A DNA stretch of 64,000 bases, from NCBI GenBank assembly GCA_900542495.1, contig UQNW01000009.1:50448-114447 (forward strand). The letters run 5' to 3'. The number at the start of each line of letters is the position of its first letter. The stretch's first letter is position 1. The translations under genes and the position numbers were made by a program. Shown piece by piece: positions 36,001 to 44,069 of this stretch. The DNA comes from an uncultured Roseburia sp. (GTDB lineage Bacteria; Bacillota; Clostridia; Lachnospirales; Lachnospiraceae). A model generated the notes under the pieces. That model was not told where the DNA came from and ran no database searches. It worked only from the letters and a program-made list of their open reading frames with translations.

Positions 36001-36076
36001 CGCTTAAGCTTTCTATAATTTCCTGTGATTTTATTTCTAACTCTTTTGCAAGTTCATGAACTCTCATTTTTGCCAT
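33047..36076 (-). CDS. infB: Translation initiation factor IF-2 with long disordered N-terminus
   Basis: A 1009-residue IF-2, which places fMet-tRNA on the 30S subunit and hydrolyses GTP on subunit joining. An IF2 N-domain (about 1-50) is followed by a Lys/Ala/Glu-rich stretch to 120, then a low-complexity region with much Asn, Gly, Arg and Pro (about 140-350). The second IF2-N helix lies near 430-480. The GTPase has GHVDHGKTS (519-527), DTPGHEAFTAMR and NKIDKP, and the C1/C2 domains complete it. The disordered region includes a near repeat of about 22 residues with NGDRPAR. It belongs to the rimP-nusA operon, 18 bases after ylxQ. Confidence 0.97.
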   Translation of the reverse strand: MAKMRVHELAKELEIKSQEIIESLSGTEYEIKSASSNIDDAAQEIIRKKYKKAAAPKAEEKAPAEKAVPKAEKASTDKKSAEKAPEVKAAPAKAEEKKEAPEAKAEGSKAAEAEHERPKKKSSITAVFNAQYSKQGAPHGNNRRPNQGAKSGRPQDGRRPGNDRGDRPAGQAKPSMSGNDMRKYFDSLINPNAAKETENKAPKAEEAKAETAQSAPVTQERVFKKPTENVYEQMRQQEKASRPNQDNRRPQGERPARNGQNGGYNNRANGDRPARPQGDRPYRNNNGEGGYNNRNNGDRPARMQGDNRGQRPNGGNQRPFNNGRPGQGFNQGDRNGGRNNFRGKDNGGRLDREIDKFNKDSAPLAEEMRGKETRERERDNKNRNGKQRGDYDVLGSKKQERFVNLEKNGGKKKPQQQPQPKQEEDTIKTLVLPEKLTIKELADKMKVQPAVIVKKLFLKGTMVTVNQEIDYDQAEEIALEFNCICEPEEKIDVIAELLKEEDDAEETLVARPPVVCVMGHVDHGKTSLLDAIRSTRVTDREAGGITQHIGASVVSINGQKITFLDTPGHEAFTAMRMRGANSTDIAILVVAADDGVMPQTVEAINHAKAAGVEIIVAINKIDKPSANIERVKQELSEYELIPEDWGGSTIFCPVSAHTKEGIDNLLEMILLTAEVLELKANPNRKARGLVIEAQLDKGRGAVATVLVQKGTLRVGDPIACGSCFGKVRAMIDDQGRRVKEAGPSTPVEILGLSAVPEAGETFVSTDSEKEARAFADTYISESKNKLIEDTKAKMSLDDLFSQIQSGNVKELNIIVKADVQGSVEAVKQSLVKLSNEEVVVKVIHGGVGAINESDIILASASNAIIIGFNVRPDPTAKVTADRENVDVRLYKVIYNAIEDVEAAMKGMLDPVYEEKVLGHAEVRQIFKASGVGNIAGSYVLDGVFQRGCKVRISREGTQIFEGNLASLKRFKDDVKEVKAGYECGLVFEGFNDIAELDIVEAYTMVEVPR

Positions 36077-36094
36077 ATGTTTTTGACTCCTCCA

Positions 36095-36415
36095 TTATTC
36101 AGTTGTTATTGTCTGTTTCAATTTGTCTTCCACGGAATGGGCAAGCCCTTCATTTACAATTGCAAGTGATGCGCGAAACTCTTTTCCAATACAGTGTCCC
36201 AATGCTTCTTTGTCTGAATAAACATACATTGGCACCTCATAAAAATCGGTCATATTGGTAAACATCTTTTTCGTGTTATCGGAGGAATCGCCTGCCACGA
36301 TCACAAGGTATGCTCTGCCTTCCTTGACTGCTTTCTCCGTCGAAAACTCACCACTTACGACACTACCGGATTTTGCTGCAATTCCCAACATGGATAAAAC
36401 TTTATCTGGTTTCAA
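36095..36415 (-). CDS. ylxQ: L7Ae-family ribosomal protein (YlxQ)
   Basis: A 106-residue protein of the L7Ae/L30e RNA-binding fold, with segments LSMLGIAAKSGSVVSGEFST and AYLVIVAGDSSDNTKKMF. Relatives bind kink-turn RNAs. It overlaps ylxR by 14 bases and precedes infB, the order common to Firmicutes. Confidence 0.92.
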   Translation of the reverse strand: MKPDKVLSMLGIAAKSGSVVSGEFSTEKAVKEGRAYLVIVAGDSSDNTKKMFTNMTDFYEVPMYVYSDKEALGHCIGKEFRASLAIVNEGLAHSVEDKLKQTITTE

Positions 36416-36677
36416 ATTCTTCCATCTCCTTTGTCAGCATTTCATATACATCTTTTGGAATCGGCATTTTAAATGAGCGTTCTAAACCTTTACACTTAAT
36501 TGCTTTCTGCAGACATTCGTTTCCAGGACAAATGTATGCACCTCTGCCATTTTTCCGACCGGTTGTATCTAATATTATCTCATCTTCCGCTGTCTTAATG
36601 ACTCGTATCATTTCTTTCTTAGGCTTCATCTCACCGCAGCCTATGCATTGACGCATCGGAATCTTTTTATTTGCCAT
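36402..36677 (-). CDS. ylxR: YlxR family RNA-binding protein
   Basis: A 91-residue YlxR protein. The conserved MRQCIGCGEMKPKKEMIRV start and GRGAYICPGNECLQKA centre are present, with cysteines C11 and C14 near the N-terminus. In Bacillus the family was linked to RNase P and called RnpM. It lies between nusA and ylxQ. Confidence 0.93.
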   Translation of the reverse strand: MANKKIPMRQCIGCGEMKPKKEMIRVIKTAEDEIILDTTGRKNGRGAYICPGNECLQKAIKCKGLERSFKMPIPKDVYEMLTKEMEEFETR

Positions 36678-36693
36678 ATTCTGCTATCCTCGA

Positions 36694-37851
36694 TTAATTC
36701 TCCTCGGAATACTCTGTATTCTCCTGATAGTCTGCATCATTGTACTCGCCATCTTCCTCATAGTATTCGTCATCTTCGTACTCGTTCTCATAATCAAAGA
36801 AGTCTCCGGCTTCTCTTGCCTGTGTCTCACTCTTGATATCGATCTTGAATCCGGTTAATCTTGCAGCTAATCTTGCGTTCTGTCCTTCTTTACCGATTGC
36901 AAGTGATAACTGGTAATCCGGAACGACTACTTTTGCTGCTTTCTCTTCTGCATCAGCGATAACAGAGATAACTTTTGCAGGACTTAATGCATTCTCAATG
37001 AGCATTGCAGGATTCTCGTTCCATGTGATGATATCGATCTTCTCACCACGAAGCTCGTTGACGATCGCATTGACACGTGCACCGTTCATACCGACACATG
37101 CTCCAACCGGATCTACATCAGGATCGTTAGACCATACTGCGATCTTGGTTCTGCTTCCTGCCTCACGGGCGATTGCTTTGATCTCAACAGTTCCGTCTTT
37201 TACCTCAGCTACCTCGGACTCAAATAAACGTTTTACAAGTTCCGGATGTGTTCTGGAAACTAACACTCTTGGTCCTTTGGATGTGGATTTTACTTCAAGG
37301 ATGTAAACTTTGATTCGCTCAGTTGGCTGGAAAACTTCTCCTTTTACCTGCTCGTTCTCAGTAAGGATCGCATCCACTTTACCGAGGTTGATGCTCACAT
37401 TTTTTCCAACATAGCGCTGAACGATACCTGTTACGATATCTTTTTCTTTGCTGTAGTACTCATCAAAAAGAACTTTTCTCTCTTCCTCACGGATTTTCTG
37501 TAAGATCACGTTCTTGGCATTCTGTGTTGCGATACGTCCAAACTCTTTGGATTTTACTTCCACGTTCACAATGTCATCTAACTCGTATTTCGAATCGATC
37601 ATCTTTGCATTCACAAGGCTGATCTCCTCAACAGGATCTTCTACTTTCTCTACGACTTTTTTCTCCTGAAATACATGATATTCACAAGTTTCCGGATCAA
37701 TGTTAACTTTTACATTTTCAGACTTGCCAAAATGATTTTTACATGCAGTCACGAGTGAGTTCTCAATTGCCTCAAGTAAAGTCTCCTTGCTGATATTTTT
37801 TTCCTGTTCTAATATATTTAACGCTTCTAACAATTCATTATTCTTAGCCAT
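36694..37851 (-). CDS. nusA: Transcription elongation/termination factor NusA
   Basis: A 385-residue NusA with an N-terminal RNA-polymerase domain, an S1 domain (about 130-200), two KH domains (VGACVGMNGARVNAI and SLAIGKEGQNARLAARLTG) and a short acidic tail rich in Glu, Asp and Tyr. ATG 37851 is chosen because the conserved start MAKNNELLEALNIL begins there and GGAGG lies 11 bases before it. An alternative ATG at 37869 has no site. The gene is 39 bases after rimP. Confidence 0.96.
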   Translation of the reverse strand: MAKNNELLEALNILEQEKNISKETLLEAIENSLVTACKNHFGKSENVKVNIDPETCEYHVFQEKKVVEKVEDPVEEISLVNAKMIDSKYELDDIVNVEVKSKEFGRIATQNAKNVILQKIREEERKVLFDEYYSKEKDIVTGIVQRYVGKNVSINLGKVDAILTENEQVKGEVFQPTERIKVYILEVKSTSKGPRVLVSRTHPELVKRLFESEVAEVKDGTVEIKAIAREAGSRTKIAVWSNDPDVDPVGACVGMNGARVNAIVNELRGEKIDIITWNENPAMLIENALSPAKVISVIADAEEKAAKVVVPDYQLSLAIGKEGQNARLAARLTGFKIDIKSETQAREAGDFFDYENEYEDDEYYEEDGEYNDADYQENTEYSEEN

Positions 37852-37890
37852 TGTTTTTTTATCCTCCATTATTTTTTCTGTTATTTTACG

Positions 37891-38358
37891 CTAAAAATCA
37901 AAAGCCAGACGGATCAGTGCGATATTGGACTTTTCAAATACTCTCTCTGTTCCATCTTCCTGCTCAATTGTCACTGTATCGGCATCATATGCTTTCAAAA
38001 TGCCATAAAATTCTTTTTCCCGGTCGATTGCACGGTAAGTCCGGATCTCTAATTCCTTCCCCATGCTTCTTATATAGTCTTTTTCTTTTTTGAGTGGTCT
38101 TCCAAGACCCGGAGAGCTCACTTCAAAGGTATAGGAACCTTCTACATAATCCTCTCTGTCAAGAATCTCATTCATCTCCCTGGATACATCTGCGCAGTCG
38201 TCGGAAGTGATTCCGCCTTCTTTGTCAATGTAAACCCGTAAATACCAGGTGCTTCCCTCTTTCACATACTCCACATCCACAAGTTCAAAGTTTCTGCGGT
38301 CTAAAATCGGGGTGATGAGTTCTTCGGTGCGTGCTTCATACATCTCTTTTTTCGACAT
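37891..38358 (-). CDS. rimP: Ribosome maturation factor RimP
   Basis: A 155-residue factor for 30S subunit assembly. Family segments: LVDVEYVKEGSTWYLRVYID and YTFEVSSPGLGRPLKKEKDY. ATG 38358 follows GAGG with a seven-base gap, whereas the open frame to 38379 has none. It is the first gene of the nine-gene operon ending in ribF. Confidence 0.95.
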   Translation of the reverse strand: MSKKEMYEARTEELITPILDRRNFELVDVEYVKEGSTWYLRVYIDKEGGITSDDCADVSREMNEILDREDYVEGSYTFEVSSPGLGRPLKKEKDYIRSMGKELEIRTYRAIDREKEFYGILKAYDADTVTIEQEDGTERVFEKSNIALIRLAFDF

Positions 38359-38425
38359 GTGTACACCTCTTCCTTCCATATTCAGTTTTTTCGTGTTCCA
38401 TCACGCTGCTGTCTCCTAAACATAA

Positions 38426-38454
38426 ATTGAGAGAGGGTTCTGCCCTCTCTCAAT
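38426..38454 (-). promoter_or_regulatory. Hairpin in the rimP-nusA operon leader
   Basis: A perfect 12-bp stem ATTGAGAGAGGG/CCCTCTCTCAAT with a five-base loop lies in the leader upstream of rimP. No T run follows on the minus strand, so it is unlikely to be a full terminator. It may stabilise the mRNA or pause polymerase. Confidence 0.55.
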
Positions 38455-38477
38455 CAAGTCAACGTGTTAACATAAAT

Positions 38478-38506
38478 AAAGTAACACTCTTTGTTCTATT
38501 TTGCAA
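38478..38506 (-). promoter_or_regulatory. Candidate promoter of the rimP-nusA-infB operon
   Basis: On the minus strand TTGCAA (38501-38506), a 17-base spacer and TACTTT (38478-38483). The -10 box is weak. Confidence 0.4.
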
Positions 38507-38525
38507 GCTTTTTATTGAAAAAAGC

Positions 38526-38559
38526 ATTTAAAAATGCCAGAAACATTGTTTCTGGCATT
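38526..38559 (-). terminator. Terminator of the tRNA-Glu pair
   Basis: A perfect 12-bp stem AATGCCAGAAAC/GTTTCTGGCATT with a three-base loop, followed on the minus strand by TTTTT and a second T run. It ends the tRNA transcript. Confidence 0.88.
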
Positions 38560-38589
38560 CCGGGTTGGGCTGTTATAAAAATAACAGAG

Positions 38590-38661
38590 CAGTTCGTAGG
38601 GGAATCGAACCCCTGATTCCGCCGTGAGAGGGCGGCGTCTTAACCGCTTGACCAACGAACC
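38590..38661 (-). tRNA. tRNA-Glu (CTC), second copy in transcript
   Basis: The cloverleaf is complete. The acceptor strand GGTTCGT pairs with ACGAACT, the anticodon stem CCGCC/GGCGG holds the loop CTCTCAC with anticodon CTC, and the T-arm is GGGG-TTCGATT-CCCC. The first pair is G1-U72, a wobble, and the discriminator is G73. The CCA end is not encoded. It is identical to the copy 34 bases upstream. Confidence 0.95.
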
Positions 38662-38694
38662 ATAGTTACAAATAACAGATATAAAATTGCTGAG

Positions 38695-38766
38695 CAGTTC
38701 GTAGGGGAATCGAACCCCTGATTCCGCCGTGAGAGGGCGGCGTCTTAACCGCTTGACCAACGAACC
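38695..38766 (-). tRNA. tRNA-Glu (CTC), first copy in transcript
   Basis: Same 72-base sequence as the neighbouring copy, with anticodon CTC reading GAG codons. The identity extends at least ten bases into the 3' flank, so the pair comes from a recent tandem duplication or gene conversion. A promoter lies immediately upstream. Confidence 0.95.
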
Positions 38767-38776
38767 GTGCTTGACT

Positions 38777-38805
38777 AATATAGCACGCCAAAAAGAAAAA
38801 TGCAA
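38777..38805 (-). promoter_or_regulatory. Promoter of the tRNA-Glu pair
   Basis: On the minus strand TTGCAT (38800-38805), a 17-base spacer and TATATT (38777-38782), ten bases before the first tRNA. Confidence 0.7.
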
Positions 38806-38921
38806 GTACTTTTTTGTAATTTTTTAAGTTTTTTCAATTTTATATAAAAAATATATAATTTTGACAATTAAGTAAAATGTGCCTTTGCTCCCAAAATATG
38901 CAGATGTTTTCTTTTCTAATT

Positions 38922-38956
38922 GAAAAAAGCAAGCCCGCGGCAACTGCCGCGGACTC
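38922..38956 (-). terminator. Terminator of the hydrogenase gene
   Basis: GC-rich stem CCGCGGCA/TGCCGCGG (38935-38942 with 38945-38952), followed on the minus strand by a six-T run. Confidence 0.9.
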
Positions 38957-38969
38957 TGTAGCTTTCTTT

Positions 38970-40418
38970 TTATTCACGATGCATGGAGAAACTGTCCATA
39001 TCATAGTTCTTTAAGTTTTCGTGGATTCCACGTTCGTCTGCATTACTGATCAGTGCATCTCTGTTCTTCTTGGAAGAGATCTGGTCATTGAATGCACTTG
39101 GTCCGCCGACACATCCGCCTTCACATACCATACCTTCAATGAAGTCTTCAGGTAATCTTCCGGCTTTCATTAATAACAGTGCCTTCTTACACTCTGCTGC
39201 ACCATTACACTTGCATACTTTTGCATCGATCTCATCATCAGATTCTTTCAGGCTCTGGAGAACGGCTGCTGTCACACCACCGGCATTGGCAAATCTCTTA
39301 CCATATACGGAAGATTCCTGATAGCTGTTCTCATCCGGTTCTAATGCCACACTCTTGGCTTTCATAATGGCACGGATTTCAGAATAAGTTAAAACATAAT
39401 CTGCATTGCCCTCAATCTTCTGGTCTTCCACCTCAGATTTCTTTGCGATACATGGTCCGATAAATACAGTTACTGCTTCCGGATCTTTTGCTTTGATCAG
39501 ACGGGATACTGCTGCCATCGGGGAAATCGTAGTAGAAATATTGTCTGCAAGCTCCGGGAAGTGGCGTCTTACCATATTTACAAATGCAGGACAACAGGAA
39601 GTTACTTTCTTTTTGCCTTCCTTATATGCCTCTGCCCATTCCTCTGCCTCATAAGCTGCTGTCATATCTCCACCGAGACCAACCTCGAAGAACCCATCAA
39701 ATCCGACTTTCTCCATTGCTTTCTTCCAGCTGTTCATTGTGATATCATCACCGAACTGTCCCTCTGTTGCAGGAGCAGCCATGGCATAAACTTTTTTATT
39801 TGATTTTAATGCTTCAATTACTTTTACAATATAGGTCTTAGATCCGATCGCACCAAATGGACAGCTGTGGATACATTTTCCGCAGCGGATGCATTTCTTC
39901 TCGTCGATCACGGAAATTCCGTACTCGTCGTATGTAATCGCATTGACCGGACAACTGAACTTACATGGTCTCTTTAAATGTGCGATTGCATTGTATGGAC
40001 AGGCCTGTGCACATTTTCCACACTCTTTACATTTCTGTGGATCAATATGGGAACGAAGTCTTCCCGGTTCGATCGCACCGAATTTACATGCATTGATACA
40101 TGCTTTGCCAAGACAGTTCTGGCAGTTCTCTGTAACTGTATAGCTGGAGATCGGGCAATCTTCACAGGCAGAACTGATCACCTGAATCACATTACCGTCA
40201 TCTACCGGGCCAGGAGCTTTTCCTTCTGCTAATCTGACTCTCTGTCTGATAATCTCTCGCTCTTTATAAATACAGCAGCGGAACTGTGCTGTTGGTCCTG
40301 GGATCAATTGGTTTGCAATGTAGTCTTTCTTCTCCTCAAGCTCACCTGCAAATGCAAGTTTTGCCACTTCATAAAGTACATCATGTTTAATTCTAATCAC
40401 ATTTTCATCAGCGTACAT
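38970..40418 (-). CDS. [FeFe] hydrogenase, group B-like
   Basis: A 482-residue iron-sulfur protein with a ferredoxin-like N-terminal half and an H-cluster half. Cysteines for several [4Fe-4S] clusters lie at about 85-186 (for example C130, C133, C136, C140 and C176, C179, C182, C186). The three H-cluster motifs are L1 TSCCP (273-277), L2 GPCIAKK (321-327) and L3 with C432 and C436. In L2 the usual Met before PC is Gly, and L3 has GG-P instead of GGGQP; both changes match the group B1/B3 family (TIGR04105) by memory rather than by search. It probably makes or consumes H2 with ferredoxin, but the direction is not known. Confidence 0.88.
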   Translation of the reverse strand: MYADENVIRIKHDVLYEVAKLAFAGELEEKKDYIANQLIPGPTAQFRCCIYKEREIIRQRVRLAEGKAPGPVDDGNVIQVISSACEDCPISSYTVTENCQNCLGKACINACKFGAIEPGRLRSHIDPQKCKECGKCAQACPYNAIAHLKRPCKFSCPVNAITYDEYGISVIDEKKCIRCGKCIHSCPFGAIGSKTYIVKVIEALKSNKKVYAMAAPATEGQFGDDITMNSWKKAMEKVGFDGFFEVGLGGDMTAAYEAEEWAEAYKEGKKKVTSCCPAFVNMVRRHFPELADNISTTISPMAAVSRLIKAKDPEAVTVFIGPCIAKKSEVEDQKIEGNADYVLTYSEIRAIMKAKSVALEPDENSYQESSVYGKRFANAGGVTAAVLQSLKESDDEIDAKVCKCNGAAECKKALLLMKAGRLPEDFIEGMVCEGGCVGGPSAFNDQISSKKNRDALISNADERGIHENLKNYDMDSFSMHRE

Positions 40419-40468
40419 TGTAAATACCTCACTCGTTTTTGTTCGTTAATTTTTTAACCATCTAAGAC

Positions 40469-40496
40469 ATTATATCGAAAATGTATGGAATTACAA
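40469..40496 (-). promoter_or_regulatory. Promoter of the hydrogenase gene
   Basis: On the minus strand TTGTAA (40491-40496), a 16-base spacer and a perfect TATAAT (40469-40474), about 50 bases before the start codon. Confidence 0.65.
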
Positions 40497-40592
40497 GTAC
40501 CTCTGATGTTTTTATTGTAGTACATAAGCTTTTTGTGAAAAATTACAATTTTCCAAGTGTTTTTTTGTGTAATTAGTTCATGCAGCACCGGG

Positions 40593-42239
40593 TCATTCAA
40601 ATACGGTCATCTGATCCGTGATTCCCATGGTTGATTTCCTGTGGGATACTAAAAGAATAGTCTTCTCCTCTTTTTCTTCCTGAAGGCTCTTTAAAATCAT
40701 TCCTTCATTCAGGCTGTCAATGTTGCTGGTCGGCTCGTCCAAAAAGATCACTTCGCAGTCGTGCAAAAATGCCCTCACGATTCCGATCCGCTGCCGTTCT
40801 CCGCCGGATAAGGAACTTCCCAGTTCTGCCACGTTTGTCTCATAATCGTTCGGAAGGGAACAGATAAACTCATGAATGGAAGCTTTTTTCGCTGCTTCGA
40901 TCACTTCCTCCCTCGTCGCATCTGCCTTCGCCACCTTGATATTATTTTCAATCGTATCGTGGAATAAGAACGTCTCCTGTGTCACATATGCAATATGTTT
41001 CCGTAAGGAATCCGTATTGATCGCATTGACATTCTCTGCGCCATAACGGATTGTTCCACCGTCCGTCTCATAGAAACGCATGAGAAGCTTTAACAGCGTA
41101 GACTTTCCGCAGCCACTCTTTCCAAGAATGCCGTGAATCTTCTTTTGTTCAAATACCTGTGAGAAATCAGAAAGAACAGGCTTGTCTTCATACGAAAAGC
41201 TGATATTTTCACAGTCGATATCCCCTGCCTGAAATCCGGTTCCATTTTCCACATCACAGACAACCGGCTCCTCCCCAAGCAGATTCAACACACGGTTTCC
41301 GCACGCAAGCGTCTGGTTTAAATTATTCGATAACGCAGATAATGCAGCGGTCGGCCCGAAGGAACTCATGATTGCGATCACTGCGATGACCGCCTCGTAT
41401 CCTTTAACGGCTCCCCTGTTCACAAGATAAGAACCTGCATATGCCATAACGATGCCGGATGCAAGAATTACCCAGTCCGTTACAATACGCTGCGTTCTTT
41501 CCTGATTTTTCAGTGTCTGGTTCACCTGTTCAAGCTTGTCGGTCTGCTCCGACATCGCCATCATACGCTCTGCCTGTCTGCCATACTGAATGGTTTCTTC
41601 CAAACCATAAAGGTTGTCTAATACGGTTGTATTCAATCTGCCGAACGCATCCCGGTAGTTTTTTCCGTATGTGCTTCCCCGCCTTCCGTTCCACAATGGA
41701 ATCAGGACACCGACAATCAGGTAAAAGCAAAGCGCGATCACTGCAAAAACCACTGACATGCTTCCAAGGTAAATGCACATCACTACAGATGTAATAAATG
41801 CAATGGCAATCGGTGAGATTGTGTGTGCGTAAAACACTTCTAAAAGTTCAATATCACTTGTGATGATAGAAATTAAGTTTCCTTTTTCGCTTCCGTCAAG
41901 CTTTGCCGGGGATAGTTTTCTAAGTGCGGTAAATACCTGATGTCTTATGCGCGCCAAAAGCTTAAATGCAATAAAATGGTTGCACGCCTGCTCTGCATAA
42001 CGCAGCACGCCACGCAAAACTGCAAACACCGCCATTAACGTGATAATAAGTGTCAATGACATTTTTCCATAATATCCGGTGACAGTCAGAAGTCCGTAAC
42101 CGCCGAGTACCGTAATAAATGTTGCCATGAGATTGCCAATGCAGCCCATGAGCACCGCTAAAAACATGATGCCAAGCATTGGTTTTATCATTCCAATCAG
42201 CCCTGCCATAACCGCAAAGCCACTTCGATTCCTGTTCAT
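40593..42239 (-). CDS. ABC transporter, fused membrane-ATPase half (CydC-like)
   Basis: A 548-residue half transporter with about six N-terminal helices and a C-terminal ATPase. Nucleotide motifs: Walker A GKSGCGKST, signature LSGGERQRIG and Walker B VIFLDEPTSN. It pairs with the adjacent similar protein as a heterodimer of the CydDC type. CydDC of E. coli exports reduced thiols and has been linked to haem; no cytochrome bd gene lies nearby here, so the substrate is open. ATG 42239 follows AAGGAGG; the open frame reaches 42284 without a site. Confidence 0.85.
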   Translation of the reverse strand: MNRNRSGFAVMAGLIGMIKPMLGIMFLAVLMGCIGNLMATFITVLGGYGLLTVTGYYGKMSLTLIITLMAVFAVLRGVLRYAEQACNHFIAFKLLARIRHQVFTALRKLSPAKLDGSEKGNLISIITSDIELLEVFYAHTISPIAIAFITSVVMCIYLGSMSVVFAVIALCFYLIVGVLIPLWNGRRGSTYGKNYRDAFGRLNTTVLDNLYGLEETIQYGRQAERMMAMSEQTDKLEQVNQTLKNQERTQRIVTDWVILASGIVMAYAGSYLVNRGAVKGYEAVIAVIAIMSSFGPTAALSALSNNLNQTLACGNRVLNLLGEEPVVCDVENGTGFQAGDIDCENISFSYEDKPVLSDFSQVFEQKKIHGILGKSGCGKSTLLKLLMRFYETDGGTIRYGAENVNAINTDSLRKHIAYVTQETFLFHDTIENNIKVAKADATREEVIEAAKKASIHEFICSLPNDYETNVAELGSSLSGGERQRIGIVRAFLHDCEVIFLDEPTSNIDSLNEGMILKSLQEEKEEKTILLVSHRKSTMGITDQMTVFE

Positions 42240-42319
42240 AAAGCCTCCTTGTTTTGCGAAGCAAAATCCTATTTTACAAAGCAAAATTTGTCCTTTGATG
42301 AGGAGTGGATTTAACTTCC

Positions 42320-44041
42320 TTATTTTGCGAAATTTTCAAGTTCCTTCTGGGCAAGAAAAAGTTCACTGTAATATCCGTGCTTCTCCATAAGCTTCTCATG
42401 CGTGCCGCTTTCTTCCACAATGCCGTCTTTCATCACAAGCACCTGGTCTGCATTCACAACGTTTGCCAGACGGTGTGAGATCAGAATGACCGTCTTCTCC
42501 TTTGCAAGCTCTGTGATCACTTCCATAATCTTGTTTTCACTCTCCACATCCACATTCGAAGCCGCCTCATCAAAAATATAAATATCGCTGTCATGCAGCA
42601 TGGCTCTCGCTAATGCCACCCTCTGTTTCTGACCACCGGAAAGATTTGCTGCCTTCTCTGTGATCTCCATGGAAAGACCGCCCTTTTCCATAACGGTGTC
42701 ATAGAGTTCCACCTGTTTTAAAGCCGCATACATTTTATCTTCATCCGGCAACTTCATCGCCATAGCAAGATTATCCCTTAATGTTCCTGCAAACAGATAA
42801 CTATCATGCCGGACACGGGTTATTTTCTTATGTAAAAAGGCTTCTTCCAGCTCCTTTGCCTGCACACCACCAATGGTGATCTCTCCGCTGTTCTCACCCA
42901 GATCTCCCATTAAAAGCGATGCGGTCGTGCTCTTTCCGCAGCCGGAAACTCCGACAATTGCCGTAAAGCTTTTTTCCGGAATCGTAAATAAAACATCCTT
43001 TAACACCTGCTGATGTTCCTCATAACCGAATGTCACGTGTGAAAAACAAATCGTATCTCCGTCACAGGAAGTCTTCGTTCCTTTTTCTTTTTCTGCACTG
43101 TCTAACAGGGCAAAAATCTTGTTTGCCGCCTCATTTCCGTTCATTGCAATATGGAAAAAAGAACCGAGCATACGCAGTGGCAGGAAAAATTCTGCCGACA
43201 CCATAATGATAAAGAAACACTGTGCCAGCGAAATTGCACCGGCTCTTAGTTCCAGAACACTTAAGATCATGCCGATAGCTGCTCCACCGTAAGCAACGAT
43301 ATCCATGACACTGATAGAGTTCAACTGCATGATCAAAACACTCATCGTGACTTTTCGGAATTTTTCTGCTTCCTCGTCCATTTTCTTCGCATAGCGTTCG
43401 TCTGCCTGATAAATTTTTAACGTGGTCAGTCCCTGCAGATTTTCCAGAAAAGAATCACCGAGTTCTGTGTAAGTACCCCAGTATTTTTTCAGCATTTTCT
43501 TGGCAAACTTCTGTACTGCCACGATTGAGATTGGAATTAACGGCACACACAGTAACAGCACTGCTGCTACTTTCATGCTCATCGTACCAACGATCACAAA
43601 TAACGTGAGTGGTGCCAATAAACTGTAAAAAAACTGCGGCACATATTTCCCAAAATAGATCTCCAACTGGTCAACGCCCTCTGTGCTGATCTGAACTGCC
43701 TCCGACGTAGCAATGTTCTCATGGTATTTTGTGCCTAACCGCATCAGTTTTTCATACGTCAGTTCACGCAGTCTGCGTTTCACATTCGAAGATGCCTGAA
43801 ATGATAATTTCTGGTTGACTGTGTTTGCAATGCCGCGTACCAGCATGACTGCGATCAGCGTCACCGGCAGTATCCAAAGCAGCTTTCCTTGTGTCTGTCC
43901 CTGCAGCAAATTGCTGACAAAGAGGGCTAACGCAAAAACGAGCACAACATTTGCCAACAGTGTGATCCACTGTGTCATGACCATGCCTGCTGCTAATTTT
44001 TGATTTTCTTTAAATTCTTTTAAGAGTCTTTTGTGGAACAT
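42320..44041 (-). CDS. ABC transporter, fused membrane-ATPase half (CydD-like)
   Basis: A 573-residue half transporter, partner of the next gene. Six helices are predicted in the first 300 residues. The ATPase has Walker A GVSGCGKSTT, signature LSGGQKQRVA and Walker B IYIFDEAASN. It lies 28 bases after the YgbA_NO gene and 80 bases before the CydC-like gene. As with its partner, the exported compound cannot be read from sequence. Confidence 0.85.
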   Translation of the reverse strand: MFHKRLLKEFKENQKLAAGMVMTQWITLLANVVLVFALALFVSNLLQGQTQGKLLWILPVTLIAVMLVRGIANTVNQKLSFQASSNVKRRLRELTYEKLMRLGTKYHENIATSEAVQISTEGVDQLEIYFGKYVPQFFYSLLAPLTLFVIVGTMSMKVAAVLLLCVPLIPISIVAVQKFAKKMLKKYWGTYTELGDSFLENLQGLTTLKIYQADERYAKKMDEEAEKFRKVTMSVLIMQLNSISVMDIVAYGGAAIGMILSVLELRAGAISLAQCFFIIMVSAEFFLPLRMLGSFFHIAMNGNEAANKIFALLDSAEKEKGTKTSCDGDTICFSHVTFGYEEHQQVLKDVLFTIPEKSFTAIVGVSGCGKSTTASLLMGDLGENSGEITIGGVQAKELEEAFLHKKITRVRHDSYLFAGTLRDNLAMAMKLPDEDKMYAALKQVELYDTVMEKGGLSMEITEKAANLSGGQKQRVALARAMLHDSDIYIFDEAASNVDVESENKIMEVITELAKEKTVILISHRLANVVNADQVLVMKDGIVEESGTHEKLMEKHGYYSELFLAQKELENFAK

Positions 44042-44069
44042 GTTTTACTCCGTTTCTTATTGATTTATT

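Noticed and set aside
38590..38766. Integration site of a mobile element at the tRNA genes
   Set aside because: Tandem tRNAs can be attachment sites, but there is no integrase, no direct repeat beyond the duplicate tRNA and no foreign gene next to them.
38512..38805. 97-residue minus-strand frame containing a repeated peptide
   Set aside because: It is the translation of the two tRNA-Glu genes; the peptide repeat is the tRNA duplication.
40593..44041. Cytochrome bd assembly operon
   Set aside because: The ABC pair is CydDC-like, but there are no cydAB genes in the window, so that role cannot be claimed.
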